From Paramecium tetraurelia (taxonomy: Eukaryota > Ciliophora > Oligohymenophorea > Peniculida > Parameciidae): a DNA stretch of 64,000 bases. Both the position numbers and the translations under genes were made by a program. Under the pieces are notes generated by a model, which was not told where the DNA came from, ran no database searches, and saw nothing but the letters and a program-made list of their open reading frames with translations. How positions within the stretch are numbered: position 1 is the first letter of the stretch; every line of letters starts with the position of its first letter. Location: assembly GCF_000165425.1 (NCBI RefSeq), contig NW_001799322.1:62001-126000 (forward strand), written 5' to 3'. Shown piece after piece: positions 12,378-25,020 of this stretch.

Positions 12378-13148
12378 TCATTTGATTTTTAGGATCCAAG
12401 TACCACTGTAAGTTAAATCATTTTCGAATCCATCATAATGCCATTATCCACTAAAAGCCTTTACTTCTTCATCGAATTCTCCCAAGTAGATGAGATGTTC
12501 CCACAATCCTGATTATCTTGCTTCTTGTTATTCTTCATAATCCTTCACAAACCAAATTTTAAGTTAATTGTTAAAATCAATAATCGTAACTCCATTGCCA
12601 CTCCATGTGCCATACTTGTCATTTCCCAAGAGAGAAATTGATATGTATTACTCTTTCTCGTTGATTCGACATAATATTTGCACATCCTCTTCTTTGTGGA
12701 GCTTCCCATTTTAAGTAAAGATCAATTCATTTTTCGATTAGTTTAGCATTTTAGCCACCTTCCTTAATCGATTCAAAAGAACATTACTGTTTTTTATTAG
12801 GATGGCATTATTTAAAATTGACTCCATCATTATAGTCCTTCTGTTTAGGACACAGCGAAACAATCTTAGGACTTACTTGCGCTTCCAAATAATAAATAAG
12901 ATGAACATGAATCCTAGGACAATAAAAGTTATGCTTATTATCTGAATTATTGGTTATTCTTTCTCGATTTTACAGTCATTAAAGCATCGATCATAGTCAC
13001 TGTTATTTTTACATTAATCTTTGCAACTCTTCCCTTTTGAAGAGTCATCGAAAACATTTTGAGATTTTGACGTATTTGCTTCACTTCCAAATACGAATGG
13101 AAGTAGTGAAAAGTAAAGAACACATTTTATATAATCAATTTAAGACAT
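12378..13148 (-). CDS. Type I membrane protein, unknown
   Basis: An uninterrupted frame of 256 residues. A hydrophobic N-terminal segment (CVLYFSLLPFVFG) looks like a signal peptide. It is followed by a short luminal Cys/Asn segment (CKDQCKNNSDYDRCFNDC), a transmembrane helix (IIQIISITFIVLGFMFILFI, about residues 66-86), then a charged cytoplasmic domain of about 165 residues ending SGTWILKIK. A GTAAGT...ACAG stretch of 36 nt after the helix could be read as an intron of length 3n, but it is longer than others here and has no in-frame TGA, so I left it as coding. No family recognised. Confidence 0.7.
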
Positions 13149-13214
13149 AATTTAAATAAAGAAGGAGCATCTTGCCATGAATTCATAACATAAAATATTG
13201 AACAATTACAACAT

Positions 13215-15214
13215 TCATACATTCAATTTCTTAATTAATAACTTTAACATTATCACTGCCAAAATATGAAAAGCTAGAGCAATTCCAAATAATACAATAA
13301 TACTATTCCATAATCCGAAGTCCCTTCCATAATATTACATAGGACTAATCATTTGAATAGAAGTGGAATCTTCTTGCTTAATAATTGCTTTGAATTCTAC
13401 GTCTTCAAGTTGAGTTCTTCCAAATGCCTCCAAGAAATATTTGAATGGCTTAAATATTGATTAAAACAAATACTGAAACATATTAGAACCAGCCTATCCA
13501 TTTAGGAATTGATTTCAAATTCACTAATTAACCACCAAATAGTTGAATTGGCAACATAATCACAGGTCCCAATTAAGCAGCTCTCTTAGGATCAGAAAAT
13601 AGACAACCTGTGAAGCTTAACAACTTATTATATTAAATACATTCCTATTCCATTTCCACTTAATGATACGGCTATAGTTATCAGTATAAATTGGATCAAC
13701 TTTGCAATCTCCCAAATGAATCCAAATGCCCAATATAAAATCAAAGCCAACACTATAGAAATTGAGATATTCGATGGAATTTCTACAATTATCTTGGCTA
13801 TAAAATAGGGGAATATTTTATATAATTTTGTATTTTCTTCCTTCAAAAAGATATCTCTTTCAACAGGAACTACAATTAATCATCAAGTTACATAACATCA
13901 TCATAGGGTTTAAGGCTGAAAAGAATGCACCTGTTCCTCCCATAAAACATGCTCCATTCATGTTCTATAAAAATTTAGTAACTTCCGAGTAACTACTTAA
14001 GTCTGGTGATTGATTAGGCATTTCATGACCGACATTCCAATAAAGACTCCCAATAAATATTGACATAATAAAAGCCGATATTATCTTTGCTCTTAGTAGA
14101 GTGGGTGATCTCCAAAAATTAGTTTTTGCTCTCCAAAACAACATTTTAAACTCCAACCCAAAACTAGATTAAGTTCTTCTTTTGATAATTCCATTTTACT
14201 GAGTAGTATAACTAGTCACAGCTAATTCCAAATATTTTTAATAATTCTGATATGTAACCAATTATTATTAATTATTGTATATGGGATTTAAATTATTCAT
14301 GATAGTATCCAAGGGATTTGAATAAGCCATTACTTTCAATCCTATCTACTCACAGTATCCAATTAATTAGTCAGCATTCCCTTAATAAACATTTTAACCA
14401 TTATTCATAATTATCACTCGATTAAAAAGTGAGGAGATATCAAAACTTGGTTGATGTATTGTAAATAGAATGGTCCTTTGTAATTTTAAAGCAATTTTCT
14501 TCAAGATATTCATACAAATAAAAGCTGTGTAGGAGTCTAATCCTGATGTTGGTTCATCTAAAATGATAACTGGAGGATCACTCACTAATTCAACTCCTAT
14601 TGCTGTTCTTTTCTTTTCTCCTCCAGAAATTCCTTTTAGCATTCTGTCCCCTACATAGGTATCTTAACAACGATGTAAATTAAGATCTTTGATAAGCTCA
14701 TTTACTCTATGTATCTTATCCAATTGTGACCCTTTCAATCTCAATGAGGCTGAAAATAATAATGTTTCTTTGACTGTAAGTGTTGCCATCAATAAATCAT
14801 CCTGCATCACAAAAGCTCCGAAATCGGTAAACTTAACATATTCTTCATTGTTTGCCAAAAATGTTCCACTAACAGTGATGTTATTGTTTCCTTTATATCT
14901 TTAACTCAATAAAGCAACTAATGTTGTCTTTCCTGCTCCTGATGGACCAAGAATCGCAGTCAATTACCCTCTCAAAGCATACCCGGTAACGTTCTACAAA
15001 ATGTACTTTTTATTTGAGTCTTTATCAAGAAGATACTCAGATTCTCCAACATGAGTTTTTTTCTTAATTTCTTAACTCTATAGGATAAACACGTATTTTA
15101 TACCAATGTCACAGTTACATTATTCCATTTTAAATCTATCACTTATGTATTGGAAACATTTTGAGATCTTACAGGAAGGCTTACTTAGCATTCTTTTTAA
15201 TTGTTAACTTTCAT
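13215..15214 (-). CDS. ABCG-type half transporter
   Basis: Four introns (15078-15103, 13870-13891, 13616-13640, 13449-13473) give 633 residues in the order nucleotide-binding domain then membrane domain, the reverse order typical of ABCG/White proteins. Visible motifs are Walker A GPSGAGKTTL (about residue 81), signature ISGGEKKRTAIG (about 184), Walker B VIILDEPTSGLDS and the H-loop FTIHQP. The membrane part has WRSPTLLRAKII, PIQLFGG, LKSIPKWIGWFQYVSPFKYFLEAFG and a last helix before the TGA. Expected to work as a dimer moving lipids or small hydrophobic molecules; substrate unknown. Confidence 0.93.
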
Positions 15215-15641
15215 ATGTTTAAACTTAAATTTAAATATTACATCTCAAATATATTGCCATTCTATAAAAGTTTAAAAATATAGAATGCGATAAATCTAAT
15301 CCGCAATATCTCTTTAAAAATTTGAGACTTTGAAATACTGAGGAGTTTTTTAAAGTGCATTTAAAATATTAACTATCCACTTTGCTAAAACATATTTCAT
15401 ATAAGATTTACAGATTCTATTAAAACATTATATATATTTTGAAATCCACTAATAATTTATTACAAGAATTTTACACTTAATTTTGTTTTATTAACAATAT
15501 TTTCTAAAATGATAAAGACCTCAAAAAGCATAACTTTGATGCTTTAAAACTGATTTGATTACTTAGCAAATTAGAAAACTTATAACAATAATCTATGCTT
15601 TTACATATTTAATAACGAGAATGCAGTTTGAATTTTGAATT
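15215..15641. other. Intergenic, AT-rich
   Basis: This holds the start region of the ABCG gene on the minus strand and the 5' side of the unresolved plus-strand gene. I see no further coding signal here. Confidence 0.5.
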
Positions 15642-16426
15642 ATGAATTTTGATAAGAGAGATGAAGGATTTTTGATTCTCTGAAAGATAATAACTTTTCA
15701 ATACTTCTATTGTAAATATCGTATTCAGATTAAATTCATTTATTGATCTCTGATAAAATATTATTGAATAATGAGTATAAAAAAGAGGATGGATTATTAC
15801 AGTAATATTCATCTTGGATCAGAGTAAATTAATGTGAGAGGAGGATAAGTATTATAAATGTATTGGATTCATTTGATAAGGTTAAATAAGGGAATGTTCA
15901 GTTAATTTAAAATGCATCAAATAGATTAGAAATTTATAGAGATGGCTTCATAATGTTTAAGGCTTTTGTAATTCTTTGAATTTAGTAATTTAGTAATATT
16001 TCAACTACGAATGTCTAATTTACTCAAAATTCATCATCCTCCTTTGCCTGAATGATAGTAATGATAAATCATCATTTAATTGATAAAATCTAATGAAAAG
16101 TAAATATAGTGATTAGATTTCTTACACTGTTTATATCAATTGAATGCTATAAAAATATATTGCTTTTTAAATAGAACATAACTGAATTACAAAGCAGAGC
16201 AAAAGATATTTTGATTAAAATATCATTTGTAAAGAAATTTGGATAGTTGTAAGTTAAGTGTAAATCAAAGATCGTAAGTATTATTACTGTAAAAAAATAA
16301 AAGAAATTCTAATTTTGTATCATACGTGAAGAGATTTATAAATGCAGAGTTTTGAATCCTTTAAGGGATGAATAATAAAATTAATAAGAGAAATGCTTAA
16401 ATCATAATTTTGATTTATTGGGTTGA
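15642..16426 (+). pseudogene. Unresolved or broken plus-strand gene, unknown
   Basis: Protein-like text occurs in consecutive frames but does not join cleanly. A start at 15642 (MNFDKRDEGF) is one base out of frame with the following good segment (DSLKDNNFSILLL... to ...LEIYRDGFIMFKAF); one extra T in the T-run 15669-15673 would join them. A normal 26-nt intron (15968-15993) leads to QYFNYECLIYSKF. Then a 43-nt GT...AG gap (16058-16100) is needed to reach a last Lys/Gln-rich segment (NITELQSRAKDILIKISF...) that ends at TGA 16426; within that segment a 30-nt GTAAGT...AAAG intron of length 3n is also possible. Either a pseudogene, a sequence error plus an unusually long intron, or a wrong model. 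Family unknown. Confidence 0.4.
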
Positions 16427-16553
16427 TATCTTTGAAACGAGGTTTGATATGGAAACTAAAAGATATGTTCATTATATTGGATTGTGATTGATATTTATTG
16501 TCTTAATATAAAACAAATAAAAACGGATTCCAATAATATATTTAATATTGATA

Positions 16554-17820
16554 ATGAAGTTTTCAATCGTACTTCCAATCCTTCTTGTTCTTGGCTGTTA
16601 TGCTGCAGATTTTGATTAATAAGTAGAGGAGTTATAGAACTCCAACTTTGGTTAAACAATATTACAAACCATTTTGATGGAATTGTAAACAGGCGATCCT
16701 GTAGTCTCTAATCTAATTGACATGGTTTAAGGTTTAGAAACAACACTTGAAAATGAATAAGAAAGAGATGATAAAAGAATCGCAAGAATTTCATAAAATT
16801 GTGACATTGATATAAATACTTTAAAAGATCAAATAAATTAGAATACTGTCAATTCTTTAACACTTAAAAGTGAATTAGACAGTTTGAATCCTTAGAAAGT
16901 TTCAGCAGTAGCAAGTCTAGAAAGAAAAAATAGCGAAATTAATGATTTGAAGGCAGAACTTAACTACTAAACTCACAAAAGAGAGACCGAAACCATTACT
17001 TACTAAGTAATCTTAGATAATTTGGAATAAGCACTATTCGGTGTGAACTAAGTCAAAGGATATTTCAATAGTTATTTAGATGTACTTGTCAAAAATAGAA
17101 AAAGATTTGAAAAACCTGAACCATCTTTCTTGTAAGAGACATACAGTTTCAAATATGATTAATCTGAAGTTGATGATGCTGAGGATTAAGGCTAATAATT
17201 TACATCATTCACTTAAGTAGCCGCTAAAGTCAATAAATTAAAGCATCATGTTAATTACAACATTATTCTAGGTACATTTAGAAGGCTACAGAGCCATGCT
17301 TGAAATGATGAGTCGTTTAGCTGCCAAAGCACAAGATGAACCATCATAAGCAGAAGTTTTGACTAGAAAAGTCTTGTCTATCTTAAAATAAATAGAAAAT
17401 TATATTTAATCCGAAAGAATTAGAGAAGATCAAGCAGAAGCACTTAGATCTGGTAATTTTGAATTACTTTAAACATTATTATCAGATTAATTAGTAAAAG
17501 CAAGCTAAGACAGAACCTATATGGAAGGTTAAATCTAATAATATAATTGTAGGACTTGTCGAGTCATTATCCACTAGAATTTAATAGGCATCAAATGAAA
17601 AATTTGAGGTTGATTCAAGAATTGTTGCTAAAACTAGGGAATTGGAAAATAGAGAAACTGATTGTAGGCTTAAGAAGAATGAATATGACACTGACACAGC
17701 CAATAGGTAAATTCATATAAAAACACTTTTAGAATTAAATAAAAGAGGGCTGTTGCAGTTGCAGTTGATCTAATCTCATCAAAGTTAGGACAACTTAAGA
17801 GAAAATTGCTTGCTAATTGA
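16554..17820 (+). CDS. Trichocyst matrix protein 1
   Basis: Three introns (17250-17271, 17528-17552, 17707-17732) splice to 397 residues. An N-terminal signal peptide (MKFSIVLPILLVLGCYA) precedes acidic, Gln/Glu/Leu-rich helical segments with few cysteines. EGYRAMLEMMSRLAAKAQ and VLSILKQIENYIQSERIREDQAEALRSG are typical of Paramecium trichocyst matrix proteins (TMPs). TMPs are secretory proteins, cleaved to 15-20-kDa pieces, that build the expandable crystal of the dart-like trichocyst. It is the most divergent of the five TMP-like genes in this window. Confidence 0.82.
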
Positions 17821-18082
17821 GTTAATTATGATAGCAATTAATAACAGATAATTTATAAATTAATTTATATCACATCTTTTTGTGATTTCATCTATTTTTT
17901 AATGATCACTCTTTTATAGAGTTGTATACTCAATAATTTAGTAATTATAAAGTCGCCTTTCTATAATATAAATAGAATAATAATAAAATAAAAGAAATTA
18001 GAACCTTATTATTATTAAAATTGAATAATTATTTATAAAATAACTTTCAAATAAGAAAAAAAAATAACCATTCTCAATAAAA

Positions 18083-20993
18083 TCAAACAGGCCTATCAAA
18101 AGTAGTAGGATCCTTTAGCCAGGTGATAAATTTACTAAAAAAGTCAGATTATTTTTTAAAATTTTAGCTTAGTTTACTAATATCTGGGGGTTGTTTTTAA
18201 ATGAGTCCGAAATTGTATTAAAATTCTAACTATTAACATAATTATATTTCTTACAATTTATATAAATTGATTGATCATTTATTAGCATTGATTATACGAC
18301 TCTTTGATGATCTTTTTGTCAGATTTCAGTAACGTTGTTTCTAAAATTTTATTTAGATAATTGCCCTCTACATTAATGATTTCATCAACTGATTTTGCAT
18401 TTGTTAATTGCTATTTAAAATCGTTCCAAGTTGATTCTAAAACATCATAAAATATATAGTTTTAGTAGATATCAATAAAAGTTTACATTTAATAACGTAG
18501 CATTCCATAACTATTTGCTATTTTAGGATCCTTAATATATTATATATACTTCCAATTTCTCCTTAGATTGTGTGAACAATATCTTAATTTAATAATTTAA
18601 TCAAAGAAGATTAGTATTTATTAGAGTATAGAATTTGTAAAGCAGGCTTTGAGCAATTAAGCCTTTGACTCTATCTTTATTTAAAGTTAATCAGATATTT
18701 AGCATTCATAAAATCCTTGTCTTTCTCTTGCAAGCTTGCTTTTGCTTTTCAATTTTGGGAAAATATCTATTTCTGTCAATTTATTTGGAATAAAATTATT
18801 TTCATTATCTATTAATTAGAATATGTTCTAATCAACAAAATCTCCATCACTTGTAAAATAGTACTTTTTGATATTATTCCATAATTACAAAAAGTTCAAT
18901 TACTCAAATAATAAAAAATGAATAGACTTATTCACTAACTGATTATGTAGTCTAGCATGCATCCCAATACAAACTTCTAATTATAATTAAAATGAATATT
19001 AGCAATTATCTAGTAATTCTTCTTCAAACTTTTCTTACTAATTTTCTACTTTTATTTAAGGATTTTTCTCAGATTCATTCTACTTCTCAATTTACTCTTC
19101 CATAATATGATTATCTTCAATTTATTCTTATAAGCCATCTGTTAATAACTCTTCTTGATTTTGCATTTTCGGAGTTTCTTCAAGTAGAGTATCTACTGCT
19201 TTCTTTGTGATTAATTAAATAGGAGTAGGATTAAGTTCAACTGAAATTTCGTTATTCTTTTTTGCATCTTGTATATTAATACCTAAATCTGCTAATTACA
19301 TCAACAATTATTCTTTTTCTTTTTGTAGCTTTTTCTTTTCATTTAGCTCTTGTTCTAATTGAAGATTCCTTTCTTCTTAATTTTCAATTAATTTATTATA
19401 TTTTCTATTGATTCTATTGACTTCAATCTAAACTAACAATTCATTTTTTTGATGTTTTTAAGATGCTTATTTTGCTTATTGAGATTCAAGGTATTTCTAT
19501 TATTAGATCCTCACTTACATTTGTATTCTCTAAAATTCTATCTTTCTTCTAACTTGTTCTTATTTTTCTTTTTCAGTAACAAATATTTGAAATTTTCTAA
19601 TAATTTCTTTTAGACTTTATTCTTTTGATTTATAAATGGTTTGAATATATTGATTCTTTTATTTAAGATTTTATTACAAATACAATTCAGATATTTAACA
19701 AATTGTTAAAATTTCTTCAACATGTTATACTTTTAATACTTTTAACTAAGTAATTAAAGCAAGACTTTAAACTGTATTTGCGTATGTTGATGAAAATTAT
19801 GGAGGAAAATGTTAAGGTATTTGTAAATCTACATCTTGGCTGTTAATGCCTTTGGCAAAGATATCTAATTGAAAATTATTTAATTCATAAAATGCTTTGA
19901 CTAAAAATTCATCTCTCTAATTTATCTGTATTATTCTTTCATAAAGTGCCCTATTGACTTAACTACAATCATCAGCTGTAAAGATATCAAAAATAGTTTT
20001 AATTTGCTTATTCAAATGTTTAATGTAAATTTAGAAATGCAAAATTGTCATTTCTTCATCTAAAATAGTAATCTGAAGTATTTTTTATTCAATTTCATCA
20101 ACAAATGATTATAAAATTGTATTTATTTTACTTCTCAATATTGTATTAGAAGGTGTTAATAGATAAAATCTCAATCTTTGAATATAGTTGGCAAGTTCTA
20201 TGAATTTTTAAGTTATTTATTATAAGCTAGTCATATCTTCTACATAAATTGTTTATTACTAGATGTAAGACAATTGATCAATGTCAAAAACAAAATATTC
20301 ATTTTAAAAACCCTAGATATGTGTAATTAAATACTAATAACATTTAGATTACAAATTATATGTATTATTTCTATGTTATAATAACCAATCCCTAAGACTT
20401 CAATTAGGAGATGCAATCGAATTTCTACTTAATTTAAATAGGTTATAACTCAACTGCTTGACTATTCATTGAATCGTCACCTACATTTTAGATATACATA
20501 CATAAATCTTCCCAATATTTTGGCCTTTTTACATTTGTACCTTATAAAAGTTCAAAAAAGCTCAATTCTTTTGAAGTACTTGCTTCACTTTCTTGAGTCT
20601 ATTATGGAGTTGGTATCAATTTCGACTCTGCTAATGGTCTATGAGTCAAAAATGATGAAATAGACATATGCTCACTCAATCTTGGAATTTCAAAGTTTAA
20701 GTCAAATGGCTTATTTGATGGTTATAAATGTGTCATGGATCCCAATAAATTTTATTGCTCTTATGGTTTGTTCAACTAAAAGACCTCTGGAACCTCAGAT
20801 TTTGAATCCCAAGAAAAAGTTTGATAAGGATGGAATTGTTCACAAGAGATTGATTACATGAAGTGACCGCCTTTTTTTATAGTTTCTTCGTAATTCAAAA
20901 ACCCACTCTTAATATGTCTCTTTTTTTCTGCTTTAATGAGTTACTCAATAACTTACTTGGTATGAGCTATTGTAAATCATCTACTTCCACCAT
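18083..20993 (-). CDS. Gamma-tubulin complex component (GCP5/6-like)
   Basis: Three introns (20931-20956, 20313-20334, 18230-18254) give 945 residues. An N-terminal GCP region lies around residues 190-420 (GFQNEYFVFDIDQL... ANYIQRLRFYLLTP). A Gln/Glu/Lys coiled-coil insertion lies about 430-600. The C-terminal GCP domain follows, with FTNSILQQILIFFDQIIKLRY, YQMQTFIDIYQNYIFYDVLESTWNDF and SVDEIINVEGNYLNKILETTLL, which match the helices that contact gamma-tubulin. The long insertion between the two halves points to a GCP5 or GCP6 type rather than GCP2/3. It should act in the gamma-tubulin ring complex at basal bodies. The next gene upstream ends 38 bp away. Confidence 0.82.
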
Positions 20994-21031
20994 CGTATTT
21001 ATAGATAACATGCAATTTAAAATAATATAAA

Positions 21032-22500
21032 TCAAAAAGTTGAGAAATTGTCGGCTTGACCAATTCTCCATTTCTTTGGCAAATACCATTACTTTAAGGA
21101 TTCATCATCACTACCGGTCAGGAGAAATGACTTATTTTCATTCCAAACAATCTTGTTTACTTTTTTAGAATGAGCCTTAAATACATCTAATTAGCATATT
21201 AAACTTACAAAATGGTTATAAATCTTATACATGCCAAATTGATATCGTACCATCCTCATTCCCTATGAATATCTCTCCCCTTTTCTTAGACCATTCAAAG
21301 CATAAGCTCTAAATTTATGTATTTTATATACCTTATTTTTTATTTCAATATTTGTCTTTATTTATGCATACCCATTTTAAAGTCCTTTAGCAAAATCGAA
21401 AATGATGATATGACTAGGTTCATGATTCAAAGCCATTAAATAATTACGTTCATTATCTATTAATAGCTAAATAATTTGAGTAGACTGTGTTGAAACCTTG
21501 AGTCCTATTTTTACAAAAGGCACTTAGCATAAATAGATTTCTCCTACATTGTTAGCAATTACGACAAGATTCCTGGTGGAATTATAAATGATATTAGTTA
21601 ATTCCTATGAACCAATTGGAATTTCTTATTATTCCTATATTTTCTTAGTATTTTGTATTTTCAACAAATTATTTGTTATTGCATATATCTCTCTTTAAAT
21701 TAATACACACCCAGAAATTTTAGATTAAGCCAGCTAAAATTGCTCTTCCATATCAATTGCATACTTTTCATCTAATCTGTAATAATATACTAATCCTGAT
21801 GAAAGTCTATAAAATAAAAATTATCGTTGTACCCAACAGCAAATGCGTTTTCTGTATTATTAAAACTCATACAAGTTAATGCCTTTAAGTATTCCTTACT
21901 AAATATTTTTTGTTTAAAATCATTCTGACTAAAGCAAATCAATGTACTTATAGGAGATTGTTTTTTCGATTCCAAAATATTATTTATATAAGTATCTATT
22001 CTAGCCATCCTACTAGAGTCATATAACAATAATAGAGTAATGTTATCATTCTCATGTATGTCCTTCAAACTCATATTTAGAATCCTATGTTATACTTGAG
22101 CTGGATGTAAGAATTCGTCATATTGATCAAGCTGTTTAGTACAAATATATTACTATTAAAAAGTCTCTTAATATAGCTGAGTTTAAGATTTCTCTTCTGC
22201 TCAATAGTTAATTTAGATAATCATCTAATTATTGCATTCTGAACTCAATTTCACTTCTATTCAGATGAAATAACTATTTTTTTGGAAATTATGGTAGATT
22301 ATTAAATAATTCTTGTAATCTGTTATGGATCTCTTCAACTTCCGAATATCTGTAATTGAAGAATATTTATTATACCTTTTTAATATTTGCCATTTCTTTT
22401 GATTAGTGCATTCTACAGCTATAACATACCTTGTGATAGATCTTTCTGAAGTGTAAGAAGTAACCGATATTTTGATTTACGTACTATTATTTGTTGACAT
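21032..22500 (-). CDS. PX domain plus WD40 repeat protein
   Basis: Five introns (22350-22375, 22132-22153, 21807-21832, 21309-21331, 21187-21208) splice to 449 residues. Residues about 1-115 resemble a PX domain: RYVIAVECTNQKKWQILKRYSEVEEIH, then LPQFPKKQ and the helical end ILRDFL. Residues about 140-449 are a WD40-type propeller: AFAVGLSSGLVYYYRLDE, EIFIGNEDGTISIW, and a classic last blade HSKKVNKIVWNENKSFLLTGSDDESLKQW. A phosphoinositide-binding membrane adaptor is inferred. Each splice junction restores frame exactly. The protein ends FSTF. Confidence 0.85.
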
Positions 22501-23393
22501 CTTATTTACAAGCAATAATAAATTTTGTAATAAATTTATATGTGAATTAAAATAATTGATATCTTACCTCTAAATTTAGATTATAGTTCAACCATATTAT
22601 TTCTCCCTTTAATGAAGTAGGAATTCTTACATAATAGACTATTTTGAGATTTTTATCCATTGATTGCCTGAAATGCTTTGTGTCAATAATAATTTATAAT
22701 ATTAAGTGAAGAATTGAAAATTATCATAAAAAATATATGAAACATTTTATATCATAAATATACATAGCATTAGTATTTAACAAAATTTGGATAAATTTTA
22801 CATTGAGTCTTAATTAAAAATTAAAATAATTTATAGAATTATATAAAGATGCGATTCTTATTAAATAAATTCTAAACTTAATCCTTAAAGAATAATGTTG
22901 AAGATTTATAAGTATTTAAAATTACAATAAAGGTTCTTCACAGTTTTTGCTTCTTAAAAATCTATAGTGACTTGTGGCCTATGGTTTTGCTAAAAAAAAA
23001 TAATTAAATTGCATTTTAGTATTATACTAATAGAATTCTAGTTTTAGTTAACATCAATATTCAGATTTAAGTTAGTAAAATATTGATCTCGCTATCAATT
23101 CAATAGATTGTGTGGTTAAATGTTTAAATTATCCAAGCAAAAATTTAAGAAGATTTGGAAATAAGTATTACATTATTTACTTTTTTTACTATATCTCATT
23201 TCTTAAGTTAACCATTTAAATTATTTATAGATTTTATTTATAGTTTTAATCATTCAGTAATTTTTCTTTTATTTTTTTGTATGTGACCCCAAAATCCAAA
23301 TGTTTAACAACCTTTAGAAAGGGAAGACGAATAATAATATTTGAATTATAATGAATTGATGATTATAATTTATTTCAAAATATTAATTAAAAT
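22501..23393. other. Intergenic region between divergent genes
   Basis: An 893-bp AT-rich stretch holds the promoter sides of the PX-WD40 gene (-) and the phosphatase gene (+). A 145-codon plus-strand frame from the ATG at 22849 has no TGA. It is rich in Ile/Leu/Phe with no recognisable domain, and I judge it probably chance. A short minus-strand frame upstream of the PX start (near 22660) does not splice to it. Confidence 0.4.
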
Positions 23394-24497
23394 ATGAGAT
23401 AATAAACTAGTTCTTTCATTTAATTGCTTTGCAAATGTCTCAAATTTAGAAAAACTAAAACTTAAAGTTATGAATAGATTAAGAATCCGATTGAAATTCC
23501 ACAATAAACTGAAAGATCTAAAGTACTTTTGTGATTAGATTAGGGGAGAAAAACTTTAGTTATTGATTTGGATGAAACTTTGGTTCACAGTTCGTTTGAA
23601 CCGATGAAAATAAATGATTTGATTGTCGAAGTATGTATTAAATTAAGGAGGTTACAATGAAAGATTAGAAATATAAAATTTATGTTAACATAAGACCAGG
23701 GGCTCAAGAATTTATAAAAGAAACCTCGAAATTATTTGAACTGATAATATTTACTGCTAGCATCAGTGAATATGCGAATTCTGTCATCGATTTTATAGAT
23801 CCTCATGGTTTAGTTGATTTAAGATTGTTTAGAGAAAACTGCACAGTATATAATGGTGTACTTGTAAAGGATCTTTCTTTATTAAAAAGAAATTTAGATT
23901 CTGTCATCCTAATTGATGTATATTAAATGTTAAAATAACTATAGAACTCAGTCAATTCTTTCATGTTTTAACCTATGAACGCTATCCATATTTTAAACTA
24001 TTTTGAAGATAAAACAGATTAGGAATTAATTCTTTTGATTCCTTTTTTGAAACTTATATCTCAAGTATCAGAATTATCCTAATTTGTAGTTTTAAGATGT
24101 AAGACCAGTGCATGAATGGTTATTTAAGTATGCTCACTTTGATAAATTTGAATATGTTGACATTATGGGATCCAAGTAATAATTCTATGACTTGCCCACA
24201 AGTTCGGACACTTAAAGAGATAAATTGTTATCTCCAGCAGAGACTCCAAAATTAGAAGAACATAAAATATTGATCAAGAGTGGTAATTAAATATAAAAGG
24301 AAGAAAAAAATAAGGAAGATGAGATAAATGATGAGTTAGAAGATAAAAAAAATGATTCAATATCAGTAGAAAAATTTACAGAAACTCCTAATAGAAGTGA
24401 AAACAATAACGAAAAAATATCAGTACTTAGAGAGAATTTAAATATTAATTCCCCTAATTCAGTGGGTAAATAAATGTTGTTCCCATAACACTAATGA
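23394..24497 (+). CDS. SCP/FCP1-type CTD phosphatase (HAD family)
   Basis: Four introns (23523-23543, 23631-23650, 23918-23944, 24065-24089) give 336 residues. The catalytic motif is VIDLDETLVHSSF (DxDxT/V, first Asp the nucleophile). It is followed by YKIYVNIRPGAQEF, LIIFTASISEYANSVIDFID, and the C-terminal loop VILIDNSVNSFMFQPMNAI, as in small CTD phosphatases that dephosphorylate RNA polymerase II and other Ser-P proteins. An acidic, Asn/Glu-rich tail of about 130 residues is extra. The N terminus has a CKCLKFRK basic-Cys patch that could be lipidated, as in mammalian SCPs. The third intron is 27 nt with no in-frame TGA but is required by the conserved IDNS motif. The acceptor of intron 2 could lie 3 nt earlier. 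Confidence 0.9.
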
Positions 24498-25020
24498 AAT
24501 ATTTAATGATATATTTACAATTGATTGTGATAAATCTATTTTAAACTAAACAAAATTTATAATGTATCATAGTGTGTAAAAATCCTTTTGTCTATCGAAT
24601 GACTAATAATCTCAGAAATTGTAACATCAAATAATAAATAATAGTTTTTTTAAAATATTTATGAAATTTAATTTATATTGTGCTATAAAAGTCATATTGC
24701 TATAAATATTTAGCATGCATAGTAAAATTAAATAATAATTAATTATCCAAAAAATCAATTAAAAAAAAGTAAAGACAATCTTATTTTAAAAATTATAGAG
24801 TTGAAAAATAATAAGGTTTACAAAATTTAAAAAAGAACCTTGAGAATTGATATTTCCTTTAATATTTCTTAATATTAATTTATAGCCTTATTATTATTTC
24901 AATAAATTATTTATCTCACCCTTTACGATTATATACATTCAGATACAACATGAGTTTAAAGTATTTTAACTCGATTTTATGGACAAAGAGGATTTTGATT
25001 AAGGGTTTTCAACCTGAATT
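24498..25020. other. Intergenic between convergent genes
   Basis: This 523-bp stretch of about 80% A+T lies between two gene ends. No gene-like frame stands out, and it contains no recognisable RNA gene. Confidence 0.5.

Noticed and set aside
16058-16100. 43-nt segment as a retained IES
   Set aside because: Removing a TA-bounded version (45 nt) gives the wrong frame, and the ends do not fit the IES consensus; only the GT...AG version joins the frames.
22849-23285. 145-codon plus-strand ORF in an intergenic region
   Set aside because: With TGA as the only stop, such open frames are expected by chance in AT-rich DNA; no domain, no intron signature and low-complexity Ile/Phe/Leu composition.
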